Under the pieces are notes generated by a model. It was not told the origin of the DNA. It did not search any database and worked only from the letters and a program-made list of their open reading frames with translations. 24,615 bases of DNA from Candidatus Desantisiibacteriota bacterium. GTDB taxonomy: Bacteria > UBA9089 > CG2-30-40-21. Below, one piece after another: positions 14,687 through 20,835 of this stretch (positions within the stretch are counted from its first letter, which is position 1; the number at the start of each line of letters is the position of its first letter). The position numbers and the translations under genes are program-made. The stretch lies in assembly GCA_016208205.1 (NCBI GenBank), contig JACQYP010000048.1, positions 1-24,615 of the forward strand. Direction: 5' to 3'.

Positions 14687-14914
14687 CTACAATGATACCT
14701 TTTCTATCAAAGCCAACATCATCTCTATCTTTGATTTAAGTTGATGTTGTTCATTTTTCAGGGCTTCATTCTCTGATCGCAAAGATTCCAGGTCTTCGTA
14801 TGGAAAATCAGCGATTTGCTCCTGACACTGTTGATTTTCTTTTGTAAGCCGTTCTATCTCACCAATAAGCCTATTAACATATTGTTCTAATTGTTCTAAT
14901 TTTTCCATAGTCAT
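14687..14914 (-). CDS. ZapB-like coiled-coil cell division protein
   Basis: 75-residue, almost wholly helical protein with heptad patterning (LEQLEQYVNRLIGEIERLTKENQQ, then LESLRSENEALKNEQHQLKSKIEMMLALIEKV). Short all-coiled-coil proteins just upstream of zapA are usually ZapB/DUF904 family, which link ZapA-FtsZ to the chromosome terminus region. The position and size support this; the sequence itself is too low in complexity for certainty. GAGGGGG lies upstream of ATG 14914; a second in-frame ATG lies two codons in. Confidence 0.7.
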   Translation of the reverse strand: MTMEKLEQLEQYVNRLIGEIERLTKENQQCQEQIADFPYEDLESLRSENEALKNEQHQLKSKIEMMLALIEKVSL

Positions 14915-14964
14915 CTCATCTTACCCCCTCTTATCCTACCTGTTTATCCATTTTGCTTTGAATA

Positions 14965-14988
14965 GTAGCTGAAGCATCCTCGCTTCAG
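14965..14988 (+). repeat. GTAG-REP between rpsT and zapB, flanked by a direct repeat
   Basis: GTAG (14965-14968), stem CTGAAGC, loop ATCCTC, stem GCTTCAG. Near-identical flanks TCCATTTTGCTTTG (about 14947-14960) and TCCATTTTACTTTG (15004-15017, containing the rpsT stop) enclose it. This suggests insertion with duplication of the rpsT 3' end. Confidence 0.7.
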
Positions 14989-15008
14989 GTTCTTTATTAC
15001 AATCCATT

Positions 15009-15266
15009 TTACTTTGTAACATGAACACCCTGACAAAGCCTGGATTTTTTTCTATTAGCAGTATTTTTATGGATAATACCCTTATTTGCTGCTTTATCAA
15101 TAGCAGAAATGGCTTCAGACAAGGTGATTTCAACCCCTTCTTTTGCAGCCATAGCTGTATGAACCTTCTTTATCAAGGTTTTCATTCTTGACTTTGTTGC
15201 TGCATTTCTAAGGCACCGCTTTTTATTTTGCCTTGCTCTTTTGATTGCCGACTTATGAACTTGCAT
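15009..15266 (-). CDS. rpsT: 30S ribosomal protein S20
   Basis: 85-residue basic protein that binds 16S rRNA in the small-subunit body. It shows the family pattern HKSAIKRARQNKKRCLRNAATKSRMKTLIKKV, then LSEAISAIDKAANKGIIHKNTANRKKSRL. I start at ATG 15266 (MQVHKSA), with AAGGAG 10 nt upstream; a GTG three codons earlier lies only 1 nt from that site. A consensus-like promoter at 15311-15339 leads the run rpsT-zapB-zapA-TPR lipoprotein-lysA. Confidence 0.93.
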   Translation of the reverse strand: MQVHKSAIKRARQNKKRCLRNAATKSRMKTLIKKVHTAMAAKEGVEITLSEAISAIDKAANKGIIHKNTANRKKSRLCQGVHVTK

Positions 15267-15310
15267 CCCTTTCACACTCCTTTTTTATTTTTTTTCAACT
15301 GAATAGCTAT

Positions 15311-15339
15311 AATATATCATATTATTTATAAATTGTCAA
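15311..15339 (-). promoter_or_regulatory. Promoter of rpsT
   Basis: Read on the minus strand: TTGACA (15339-15334), 17-nt spacer, TATATT (15316-15311). It sits about 45 nt before the rpsT start and is divergent from the promoter at 15350. Confidence 0.8.
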
Positions 15340-15349
15340 CATATTTTAC

Positions 15350-15378
15350 TTGACTTTCCCCTTATTTTATGATACTAT
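15350..15378 (+). promoter_or_regulatory. Probable promoter of the RRM protein gene
   Basis: TTGACT (15350-15355), 17-nt spacer and TACTAT (15373-15378, 4 of 6). The -35 lies 10 nt from the rpsT -35 on the other strand. It would give a leader of about 160 nt before the start at 15549. Confidence 0.5.
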
Positions 15379-15391
15379 TATAAATAAGGAA

Positions 15392-15496
15392 ATGGCTAAC
15401 AAAATAATAGGGGGTGAGGAGTTTTTCAAAGTTATGGTTATTAATAGTGTCCTTCGTAGAGAATTAGAACAGGCTGTCTTGCTTCTCTGTCTCTAA
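15392..15496 (+). CDS. Possible 34-residue leader ORF upstream of the RRM gene
   Basis: ATG 15392 to TAA 15494-15496, beginning MANKIIGGEEFFKVMVINSV and continuing with RRELEQAVLLLCL. AAGGA stands only 1 nt before the ATG, too close for good initiation. If the 15350 promoter is real, the ATG lies about 7 nt from the transcript start. I do not recognise the peptide; it may be chance. Confidence 0.2.
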   Translation: MANKIIGGEEFFKVMVINSVLRRELEQAVLLLCL

Positions 15497-15548
15497 CAGA
15501 AACATTATTAGACCGATTTTTCAAGTTACGTTAAGGAGGAAATAGAGA

Positions 15549-15881
15549 ATGGGCGGAAGACTGTATGTCGGTAACCTCACATATTCTGTAACAAATGAAC
15601 AATTAAGAGAATTGTTCTCCAGTTATGGCGAGGTCAATCAAGTTAATATTATTGAGGGGAAAGGGTTTGGTTTCGTTGAATTATCTACCCCAGAAGAAGC
15701 AGCAAAGGCTAAAGAAGCCTTAAATGGTTCTGATTTTGCAGGACGGACATTAAGAGTTGACGAAGCTAGACCACCAAAAAGCAGGGATGACAGAGGTGGT
15801 GGCTACGGCGGCGGCAGAAGCGGTGGCGGAGACAGACCACCAAGAAGAGACTTCGGCGGCGGTGGCGGCAGAAGATTTTAA
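15549..15881 (+). CDS. Glycine-rich RRM RNA-binding protein
   Basis: 110 aa: one RNA recognition motif (residues 4-77) with RNP2 LYVGNL (5-10) and RNP1 KGFGFVEL, followed by an Arg/Gly-rich tail (GGGYGGGRSGGGDRPPRRDFGGGGG). This is the bacterial counterpart of glycine-rich RNA-binding proteins such as the cold-induced Rbp proteins of cyanobacteria. It probably binds single-stranded RNA in the cytoplasm as a chaperone. AAGGAGG lies 9-10 nt before the ATG. The long leader could hold regulatory structure (cold response is inferred only from the family). It is monocistronic; repeats follow. Confidence 0.93.
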   Translation: MGGRLYVGNLTYSVTNEQLRELFSSYGEVNQVNIIEGKGFGFVELSTPEEAAKAKEALNGSDFAGRTLRVDEARPPKSRDDRGGGYGGGRSGGGDRPPRRDFGGGGGRRF

Positions 15882-16092
15882 CCTTGTAACTCCCTAAAGA
15901 AAAATGTTAGCCATTTCCCATTAACATTTCATCTTCAGTATTTACACTCCATTGCCTCATACCCTGAAGCAAGAATAAATCCACAGATTACACAGATTTG
16001 CACAGATTAAAATACAACGCATTTATACTCCAGACTTCTATAATGTGACATAAATTTTTTGGACATTTTGTAACGAAATTGAAGATATTCCG

Positions 16093-16247
16093 TAATAGGT
16101 TAGCAAGCAATGAGAAAAACTACCAACCCGTCATTGCGAGGAGTGAAGCGACGAAGCAACCTCCGATGAGATTGCTTCGTCGCAGTAGCTCCTCGCAATG
16201 ACGCTCGCAATGACGCTGAGGTGTTGTCTACCGCTGCTAACCCATTA
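16093..16247. mobile_element. MITE-like element, third copy
   Basis: The ends TAATAGGTTAGCA and TGCTAACCCATTA are inverted repeats (12 of 13). The inside matches the truncated copy at 4518-4621 almost base for base (CAAGCAATGAGAAAAACTAC.., CGTCATTGCGAGGAGTGAAG.., GATTGCTTCGTCGCAGTAG). It is related in its core to 6376-6546. Confidence 0.8.
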
Positions 16248-16251
16248 CTAA

Positions 16252-16269
16252 TCCCTGCATTCGCAGGGA
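16252..16269. repeat. CTTGTCCCTG-family hairpin
   Basis: TCCCTGC-attc-GCAGGGA followed by CAAGC. It is the inverted copy of the hairpins at 4719 and 9029 and sits directly beside the MITE-like element. Confidence 0.7.
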
Positions 16270-16491
16270 CAAGCTTTAGTTTCTTGAATGTCCAATTTAG
16301 CGACAAAAGACATAGCCTGTTGATTTTTAACGCTTTTTACTCATTGACGCAGTGGAGATTGTAGAAGTCTGTAATCTAAACTTGTCTGCACTAAGATTGT
16401 AGTCTTGTTACCTTCAGGTTTTCTTCACTAAGGAAGTGAAAATCTGTGTAATCTGTGGATTAATCTTAAAGTTGCAAAGGATGAAAATATC

Positions 16492-16674
16492 TTGATTTTG
16501 AGACAAAGATTGTATTTATCAGCCACAATCATTACTATCTTCCTTGAGTCGATAGTCTTTGTAAATCTTGTTTTTGCTGCTAATGAGCCATTCTTCTTTC
16601 AAGGGGTGCGACCTGTAGGGATGGGAGGTGCATTTCCATTAAAAATAATCCCATTCCTATACTTATCGCAATAG
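16492..16674 (+). pseudogene. 5' fragment of a PorV/UPF0164-like outer-membrane protein gene
   Basis: TTG start with AAAGGATG 8 nt upstream, then a signal peptide (LYLSATIITIFLESIVFVNLVFA) and the mature start ANEPFFFQGVRPVGMGGAF. That is the N-terminal hallmark of PorV/UPF0164-type beta-barrel proteins (GARPLGMGGAF..). Homology ends at GMGGAF near 16633. The following PLKIIPFLYLSQ is antisense to the start of another broken gene, and then comes a stop. The family protein is several hundred residues long, so over 80% is missing. Confidence 0.7.
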
Positions 16675-16696
16675 TAGTTTTTTGTCGAACAGACAT
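16580..16696 (-). pseudogene. 5' fragment of a second gene, head-on to the PorV-like relic
   Basis: ATG 16696 has an AGGAGG site 8 nt upstream and starts MSVRQKTTIAISIGMGLFLM, a charged stretch followed by a membrane helix, as at the start of sensor kinases or chemoreceptors (family not certain). From about 16640 the frame runs antisense through the PorV-like fragment and stops at 16580-16582. The good ribosome-binding site and the native-looking first 20 residues suggest a real gene start cut off by a rearrangement. Confidence 0.5.
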
Positions 16697-16743
16697 CTTT
16701 TCAACCTCCTCGTATCGTATACTCTGTAGTAAGTACATTGTTT

Positions 16744-16822
16744 ATTGTAACTACTCATACAAATTGACAACGCAAGTCTTCTAACCGTGAACCGTGAACC
16801 AGACAACCTGAGTAATTACAAT
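16744..16822. repeat. Inverted repeat at the 3' end of the 21-residue repeat gene
   Basis: ATTGTAACTACTCA (16744-16757) faces TGAGTAATTACAAT (16809-16822), 13 of 14. The ends match the GTAACTACTCA repeats at 4698 and 11944. The inside holds CCGTGAACCGTGAACC, also found in degenerate form near 13400. Confidence 0.75.
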
Positions 16823-16832
16823 ATATCAAACC

Positions 16833-18137
16833 TTAAAAGCTCTTTTCCACCTCTTCTATTATCTTCTCAATTGGAATACCATCATGATCACCAAAGTAGG
16901 CATAGCCATTTTCTGAAGCTGCAGGCTTCTTTTCTTCTTTTGTCTTTCTTGCTGATTCTGCCTCAGTCCTTGATTCTTTTAAGGTTTCTATATCAATTAC
17001 CTCGGCAATGCCAATCTTTTTTTCCTCTGCAGGAGCAGGAGTGGGCGTAATGGCATCTCTGGTGTTTATTGGCAGGGGGATAATCTCCTCGTGAGAAAGC
17101 AACTCCCATGGAATTTCTAACTCTCTTTTCATCTCAGTCTTCTCAATAGGTTGTTCAGCAGACAACAAAGGTGTTGCAACAGGTGTTTCATTAAATACAT
17201 CTATGCCAAATGATGACGAAACATCCACAGATCCTACCATACCTTTGCTCTTAGAATAGGAAAACAAACCTCTAATGCCGCCCATATCAATATACCCATG
17301 TATACCCTTTTCCTTTGTATAGGTAAATTCACCCTTAGCATCCCCCATTTCTGCAATACCAATGATGCCTTTTTCCTTTGTATAGGTAAAATCACTCTTT
17401 ATTTCATCCATTTCAATTACGCCCATAATACCCTTATCCCTTGAATAGGTAAATTCACCCTTTACACCATCAAGATTTAATATCCCTACAATACCCTTAT
17501 CCTTCAAATAAATAAACTCCCCTGTAGCTTCTCCAAGGGCAACGATTCCCTCAATACCTTTTTGAGGATTAAACTTAAAATTCCCTTTAGCATCCCCAAG
17601 GTCTATTGTTCCAAATATCCCCCGATCCTTCCAATAGGTAAAGCTTCCCTCTATACCGTCAAGATTTAATGTTCCTACAATACCCTTTGCCAGAGTGTAG
17701 GAAAATGGAGCGGTTATGTTCCGCAAGGCTACATTCCCTGTAATCCCTTTATGTTTGGAATAAATAAATTCACCAATTGCATCTCCCATTTTGATCGTTC
17801 CAAATATCCCTCTTGACTTGGTGTATGTAAATTCACCATTAGCATCCCCCATCTTTACCACACCAATGATACCTTTTTCCTTTGTATAAACAAACTCTGC
17901 CGGCACCTTGCCCAGCATTACTGTTCCAAAAACACCCTTTCCCTTTGAATAGGTAAACTCTCCATCTGTATCCCCAAGTTTCACTGTGCCGATAATACCC
18001 TTATCCCGTGTATAGACAAATTCACCCTGAGCCTCTCCAAGCTCTACTATCCCTACAATTCCCTTATCCTTAGAAAAGGTAAAACTGCTCTTGACATCAC
18101 CCATATCAACATTTCCAGAAATACCATGATTACTCAT
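16833..18137 (-). CDS. Protein of fourteen 21-residue repeats with a charged C-terminal tail
   Basis: 434 aa with no signal peptide, membrane helix or recognised family. Residues 4-297 are fourteen uninterrupted 21-residue units of the form KGIxGxVxLGDAxGEFTYTKD, followed by a partial unit (KGMVGSVDVSSSFG). Each unit has two short alternating-hydrophobic strands (IxGxVxL and GEFxY) joined by G-D/N-A-x-G and K-D-K-G turns, as expected for a beta-solenoid or stacked hairpins. Residues 320-434 are Pro/Glu/Lys-rich linker (PTPAPAEEKK) ending in a conserved-looking element, GYAYFGDHDGIPIEKIIEEVEKSF. Copies have diverged in DNA, so the array is old and selected. GGAGG lies 7 nt before ATG 18137. 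It is upstream of nothing obviously related; ruvX lies 104 nt before it on the same strand. Function unknown. Confidence 0.85.
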   Translation of the reverse strand: MSNHGISGNVDMGDVKSSFTFSKDKGIVGIVELGEAQGEFVYTRDKGIIGTVKLGDTDGEFTYSKGKGVFGTVMLGKVPAEFVYTKEKGIIGVVKMGDANGEFTYTKSRGIFGTIKMGDAIGEFIYSKHKGITGNVALRNITAPFSYTLAKGIVGTLNLDGIEGSFTYWKDRGIFGTIDLGDAKGNFKFNPQKGIEGIVALGEATGEFIYLKDKGIVGILNLDGVKGEFTYSRDKGIMGVIEMDEIKSDFTYTKEKGIIGIAEMGDAKGEFTYTKEKGIHGYIDMGGIRGLFSYSKSKGMVGSVDVSSSFGIDVFNETPVATPLLSAEQPIEKTEMKRELEIPWELLSHEEIIPLPINTRDAITPTPAPAEEKKIGIAEVIDIETLKESRTEAESARKTKEEKKPAASENGYAYFGDHDGIPIEKIIEEVEKSF

Positions 18138-18163
18138 TCCTATACCTCCATGAATTATTTGTT

Positions 18164-18227
18164 GTAGGGGCAGACCTCTATGTCTGCCCTGATTATCATT
18201 TGGGCAGACGCAGAGGTTTGCCCCTAC
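18164..18227. repeat. Inverted pair of 26-nt GTAG-REPs (REPIN-like)
   Basis: 18164-18189 is GTAG + GGGCAGAC-type hairpin; 18202-18227 is the same module inverted (GGGCAGAC..GTTTGCCC-CTAC). They match at 23 of 26 positions with a 12-nt spacer. The pair lies between ruvX and the 21-residue repeat gene. Confidence 0.9.
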
Positions 18228-18241
18228 CTTTTTTAACCTGC

Positions 18242-18682
18242 CTATCTGCTATCCAAATACCCCTGCAGGATTATGGTTGCAGCAATCTTATCTACCAACT
18301 GCTTCCTCTTATTTCGGGATAATCCTGCCTCAAGCATGGCATTTTCCGCAGCCCTCGAAGAAAGCCGTTCATCCCATGACACAAATTCAACAGCATTTCC
18401 CTCATAGGAGAGATTCGGGGTAAATGCTACAGCTTGTTTAAGCCTCTCAATAAAGTCAAGCACCTTTTCTGCTTGTGGGCCAATACTACCATTCATATTC
18501 TTAGGCAAACCAAATACTATCCTTGAGACCTCAGAGCTGGTAATAATTTTCTTCAAGTCTTCCATGACAGCCTCATCTCCGCTTCTTGTTATAACCTTGA
18601 GAGGTTGAGCAAACATGCCCAGGGGGTCGCTGATAGCTATGCCTATATATTTATCACCGATATCCAAGCCCATGATCCTCAT
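18242..18682 (-). CDS. ruvX: Putative pre-16S rRNA nuclease / Holliday junction resolvase-like protein YqgF
   Basis: RNase H-fold nuclease needed for 16S rRNA 5'-end maturation in E. coli. At 146 aa it has the normal family length: [19 protein letters not shown] with the catalytic Asp6, [33 protein letters not shown] (D103) and [20 protein letters not shown] (D131). I chose ATG 18682 from the family length; ATG 18673 is also possible. The frame stays open upstream to 18751, but that stretch is an 8-bp tandem repeat giving [12 protein letters not shown] peptide, so a hydrophobic N-terminal extension is conceivable but unlikely. No good ribosome-binding site is seen for any choice. Confidence 0.9.
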   Translation of the reverse strand: MRIMGLDIGDKYIGIAISDPLGMFAQPLKVITRSGDEAVMEDLKKIITSSEVSRIVFGLPKNMNGSIGPQAEKVLDFIERLKQAVAFTPNLSYEGNAVEFVSWDERLSSRAAENAMLEAGLSRNKRKQLVDKIAATIILQGYLDSR

Positions 18683-18699
18683 TTGAACACACAAAAGTA

Positions 18700-18739
18700 G
18701 GCACAAAGGCACAAAGGCACAAAGGCACAAAGACACAAA
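18700..18739. repeat. 8-bp tandem repeat upstream of ruvX
   Basis: Five units GGCACAAA (the last GACACAAA). It is the same repeat as at 13945-13976 and again lies at the 5' end of a minus-strand gene. Confidence 0.85.
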
Positions 18740-18882
18740 GTAAGATTCCATGTTGTTATTATTTGCTTCATTTTTTTCATCCTAAAAAGATTCTATTAGG
18801 TTAAGTATCAGCAATTCTCGGTGAAAAACAAGAGACTGATGTTTTATACTTACTATCTTTGTCAATGGGAACAATAGGTATT

Positions 18883-18900
18883 TGCAAGCTTCAGCTTGCA
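18883..18900. repeat. Small palindrome in the ruvX to dCTP-deaminase-like gap
   Basis: TGCAAGCT-tc-AGCTTGCA, 8-bp perfect stem. No gene or clear promoter is seen in the roughly 296 nt between 18683 and 18978. Confidence 0.6.
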
Positions 18901-18978
18901 TAAGCCAAATACAGGTTAAACCCTGAGTTGCGAGCGAAGCAAGTCAACTTCAGTGCCTGGTTAGGCTTTATTCTAATA

Positions 18979-19957
18979 TTACTTCTGTCTAGAGATAAGA
19001 GCTAATACAACTGCCGCCACTGCAATTGACATTATTCCAATGCTAATATCATATTGCTTAAGGAAGTTCCAGATTGTTGTATTAGCAGAAACAGATAATC
19101 CTATCCCGAGAAATCCTAAAAACAATGAACCAACACCAATAAGCCAGCGATTTTGCAACGAGCTGGCTTCTTCTCTTAATACCTTACGGACAGTTTCTGG
19201 TGTATCGCTTTGACGCTCACGAATCTGTTCAACCTGCCCGGATAAATTACTGATGGCATTATAAATATCTGAATATTCTTCAGTTACAGACTTAAATTGC
19301 TGGTCAATTTCCTTAAGGCGTGAACCAAGAATGTGCCATGGATATCCACAACTAATCAGATGTTCCAACATATCTTCCGGCCCGCCTTCAACAAAAGCAT
19401 CTTCCCACTCGGTTTTCTTCATTCCAACAGGAGCATCGGCCCGTCGTGATCGGACATAACCAATCTGTGATTGGTAGTCCCCAGAGTAAAGATACTCAGG
19501 AGATTCTTCCTCCTCAAGCTTAAAAATCATTAATCGGTAAATACATTCTTTATGTATAAAGTGCCTCTCTGTACTGGACGCGTTTGTGAGTGTCCAATTT
19601 AGAGTTCCATGATATCCTGCGTCCACCTGCGTAGTTGGTGCTATAATTCCCTCCCGAGATAAATTTGTGGTAGGACTCACAATTCCATGAAGATCGTGTC
19701 CGGGAAAAATTCCATGAACTACCTCCCTTCGGAAATCTAATGTTTTATAAGCTGTTATGCCAACTAAATGGCTTGGTTGAATTCGTATACCTTTTTTCTC
19801 CTTTCCTATGTCGAATTCTTTGCCTGTATTCAGGAATTCTCCAACAGACCCAATCCGCAAGATATAGGAGTTTGGACGAATGCAGGAATTATCTCCGTCA
19901 ATGATTACCTTACCGAGGAGTTTTTTTAATCTCCTTATCATTGAGTATTGTAGCCAT
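18979..19957 (-). pseudogene. Membrane-anchored dCTP deaminase/dUTPase-fold protein, frameshifted at an A7 run
   Basis: The best start is ATG 19957 (AGGAG 7 nt upstream), giving MATILNDKEIKK, a typical dCTP-deaminase opening. One extra A in the A7 run (19921-19927) then throws it out of frame. The rest is open in another frame: LLGKVIIDGD..IRPNSYILRIG, FPGHDLHGIVSPTTNLSREGI, TTQVDAGYHGTLNWTLTN. Together these make a Dcd/dUTPase-like barrel (to about 165), then a coiled coil (about 210-270) and two C-terminal membrane helices (WLIGVGSLFLGFLGIGLSVSA and IGIMSIAVAAVVLALIS). The RSS motif of active deaminases reads SPT, and the LEFYN segment carrying the catalytic Glu reads WTLTN, so deaminase activity is doubtful. 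Alternatives are an ATG at 19941 already in the second frame (320 aa, no ribosome-binding site), slippage on A7, or a sequence error. Confidence 0.7.
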
Positions 19958-20061
19958 TATTTCTCTCCTGATTATATTTTTTCTAAAAACCTAATAATTA
20001 CCGGATATTTTTACAGGATAACTGCCATTTACCATGTTATTTGAAATGTTTTTTAATACAA

Positions 20062-20097
20062 TTCTGTTAACAGAACAGACAAAAATGTCTGTCCTAC
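20062..20097. repeat. Palindrome plus GTAG-REP at the stop of the gene at 20094
   Basis: TTCTGTTAACAGAA (20062-20075) is a perfect palindrome. It joins ACAGACA-aaaa-TGTCTGT-C-CTAC (20075-20097), a GTAG hairpin on the minus strand whose TAG is the stop codon of the neighbouring gene. Confidence 0.8.
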
Positions 20098-20762
20098 TTT
20101 TTCATCTCCCGATAGAGTCCTCTTAGTGTTCCCATATCCTGTCTCTTTGGTTCCTCACCCTTTTCAAGAAAGGATTCGATATTCTTTCTTAACCAACAAA
20201 CCTCTCTGGTCAGCCTTTCTATCTCAAAGACAACATCGATTAGTCCCTTTTCCTCAGCAAAAAGTAGGGCTGCGCTAACAGTCAGATCAATATGATACGA
20301 TTTTTCGTGAGCATCTCCAACAATATTCGTATAAGAAATTTTTGCATCAAACTCTTTTGGATTATTTTTGTTGGTCATATATTCAACTGCAGCTGCAAAG
20401 AAAAATCTTATCTGTTCTCCTGGGGCAAGGTGTGCCAACCCCTTAAATATATGAAGCTCATAGAGCATTATCCTTGGCTCTTTTCGATAGACAATATCAG
20501 GTTGAAAGTTGCACTTAATATTAAATGCAGGACCGCCGCCAATATTTGTTACCTTTACCTCAAGTATCTGCGGAGACTGTTCCTTAGGTTTAATATCAAT
20601 AACCACATATGGTTTAGACTCTTCCTTTCTTATCTCCTTTATCTCATTTACTAATGCCCTTGTAGATTCCGTAGACCTCTTTATCCGATACGCCACATAT
20701 GCCATCATTATCAGATAGATTGCCCCTGTAAATGTTAAAAATATGCTGCCCCATTCTTCCAT
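20094..20762 (-). CDS. Small membrane protein with an Ig-like cytosolic or periplasmic domain, unknown function
   Basis: 222 aa. One N-terminal membrane helix (about 7-26, IFLTFTGAIYLIMMAYVAY) is followed by a basic/charged helix (RIKRSTESTRALVNEIKEIRKEE). Next is a beta-rich domain with PYVVIDIKPKEQ..ILEVKVTNIGGGPAFNIKCNF, a pattern seen in many uncharacterised membrane-tethered proteins, and a C-terminal helical part (IERLTREVCWLRKNIESFLEKGEE). GGAGG lies 7 nt before ATG 20762. The TAG stop is supplied by a GTAG hairpin. It sits between alaS and the dCTP-deaminase-like membrane protein on the same strand; a functional link with the latter is only suggested by adjacency and shared membrane anchoring. 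Confidence 0.75.
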   Translation of the reverse strand: MEEWGSIFLTFTGAIYLIMMAYVAYRIKRSTESTRALVNEIKEIRKEESKPYVVIDIKPKEQSPQILEVKVTNIGGGPAFNIKCNFQPDIVYRKEPRIMLYELHIFKGLAHLAPGEQIRFFFAAAVEYMTNKNNPKEFDAKISYTNIVGDAHEKSYHIDLTVSAALLFAEEKGLIDVVFEIERLTREVCWLRKNIESFLEKGEEPKRQDMGTLRGLYREMKK

Positions 20763-20805
20763 TGGACATCCTCCTTAGCTTGTGAAGATATCCCCCCAGT
20801 TTCTT

Positions 20806-20835
20806 AAATAGAATTAATAATTATTAATTCTATTT
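20806..20835. repeat. 30-bp perfect AT palindrome over the alaS stop
   Basis: AAATAGAATTAATAA followed by its exact complement. The alaS TAG stop (20830-20832) lies inside it. A related AT palindrome lies at the other end of alaS (23473-23504). Confidence 0.85.

Larger units (their letters stand above)
15978..16461. repeat. Long-range 21-bp inverted repeat around nested repeats
   Basis: AATCCACAGATTACACAGAT(T) at 15978-15998 has an exact complement at 16441-16461. The roughly 440 nt between contain the MITE-like copy at 16093-16247, the hairpin at 16252-16269 and otherwise unrecognised sequence. No gene is visible in the 610-nt gap 15882-16491. Confidence 0.8.

Noticed and set aside
18683..18751. 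23-codon hydrophobic N-terminal extension of RuvX
   Set aside because: It is encoded by the 8-bp tandem repeat, which is open in every frame; RuvX is a soluble protein of about 140-150 residues.
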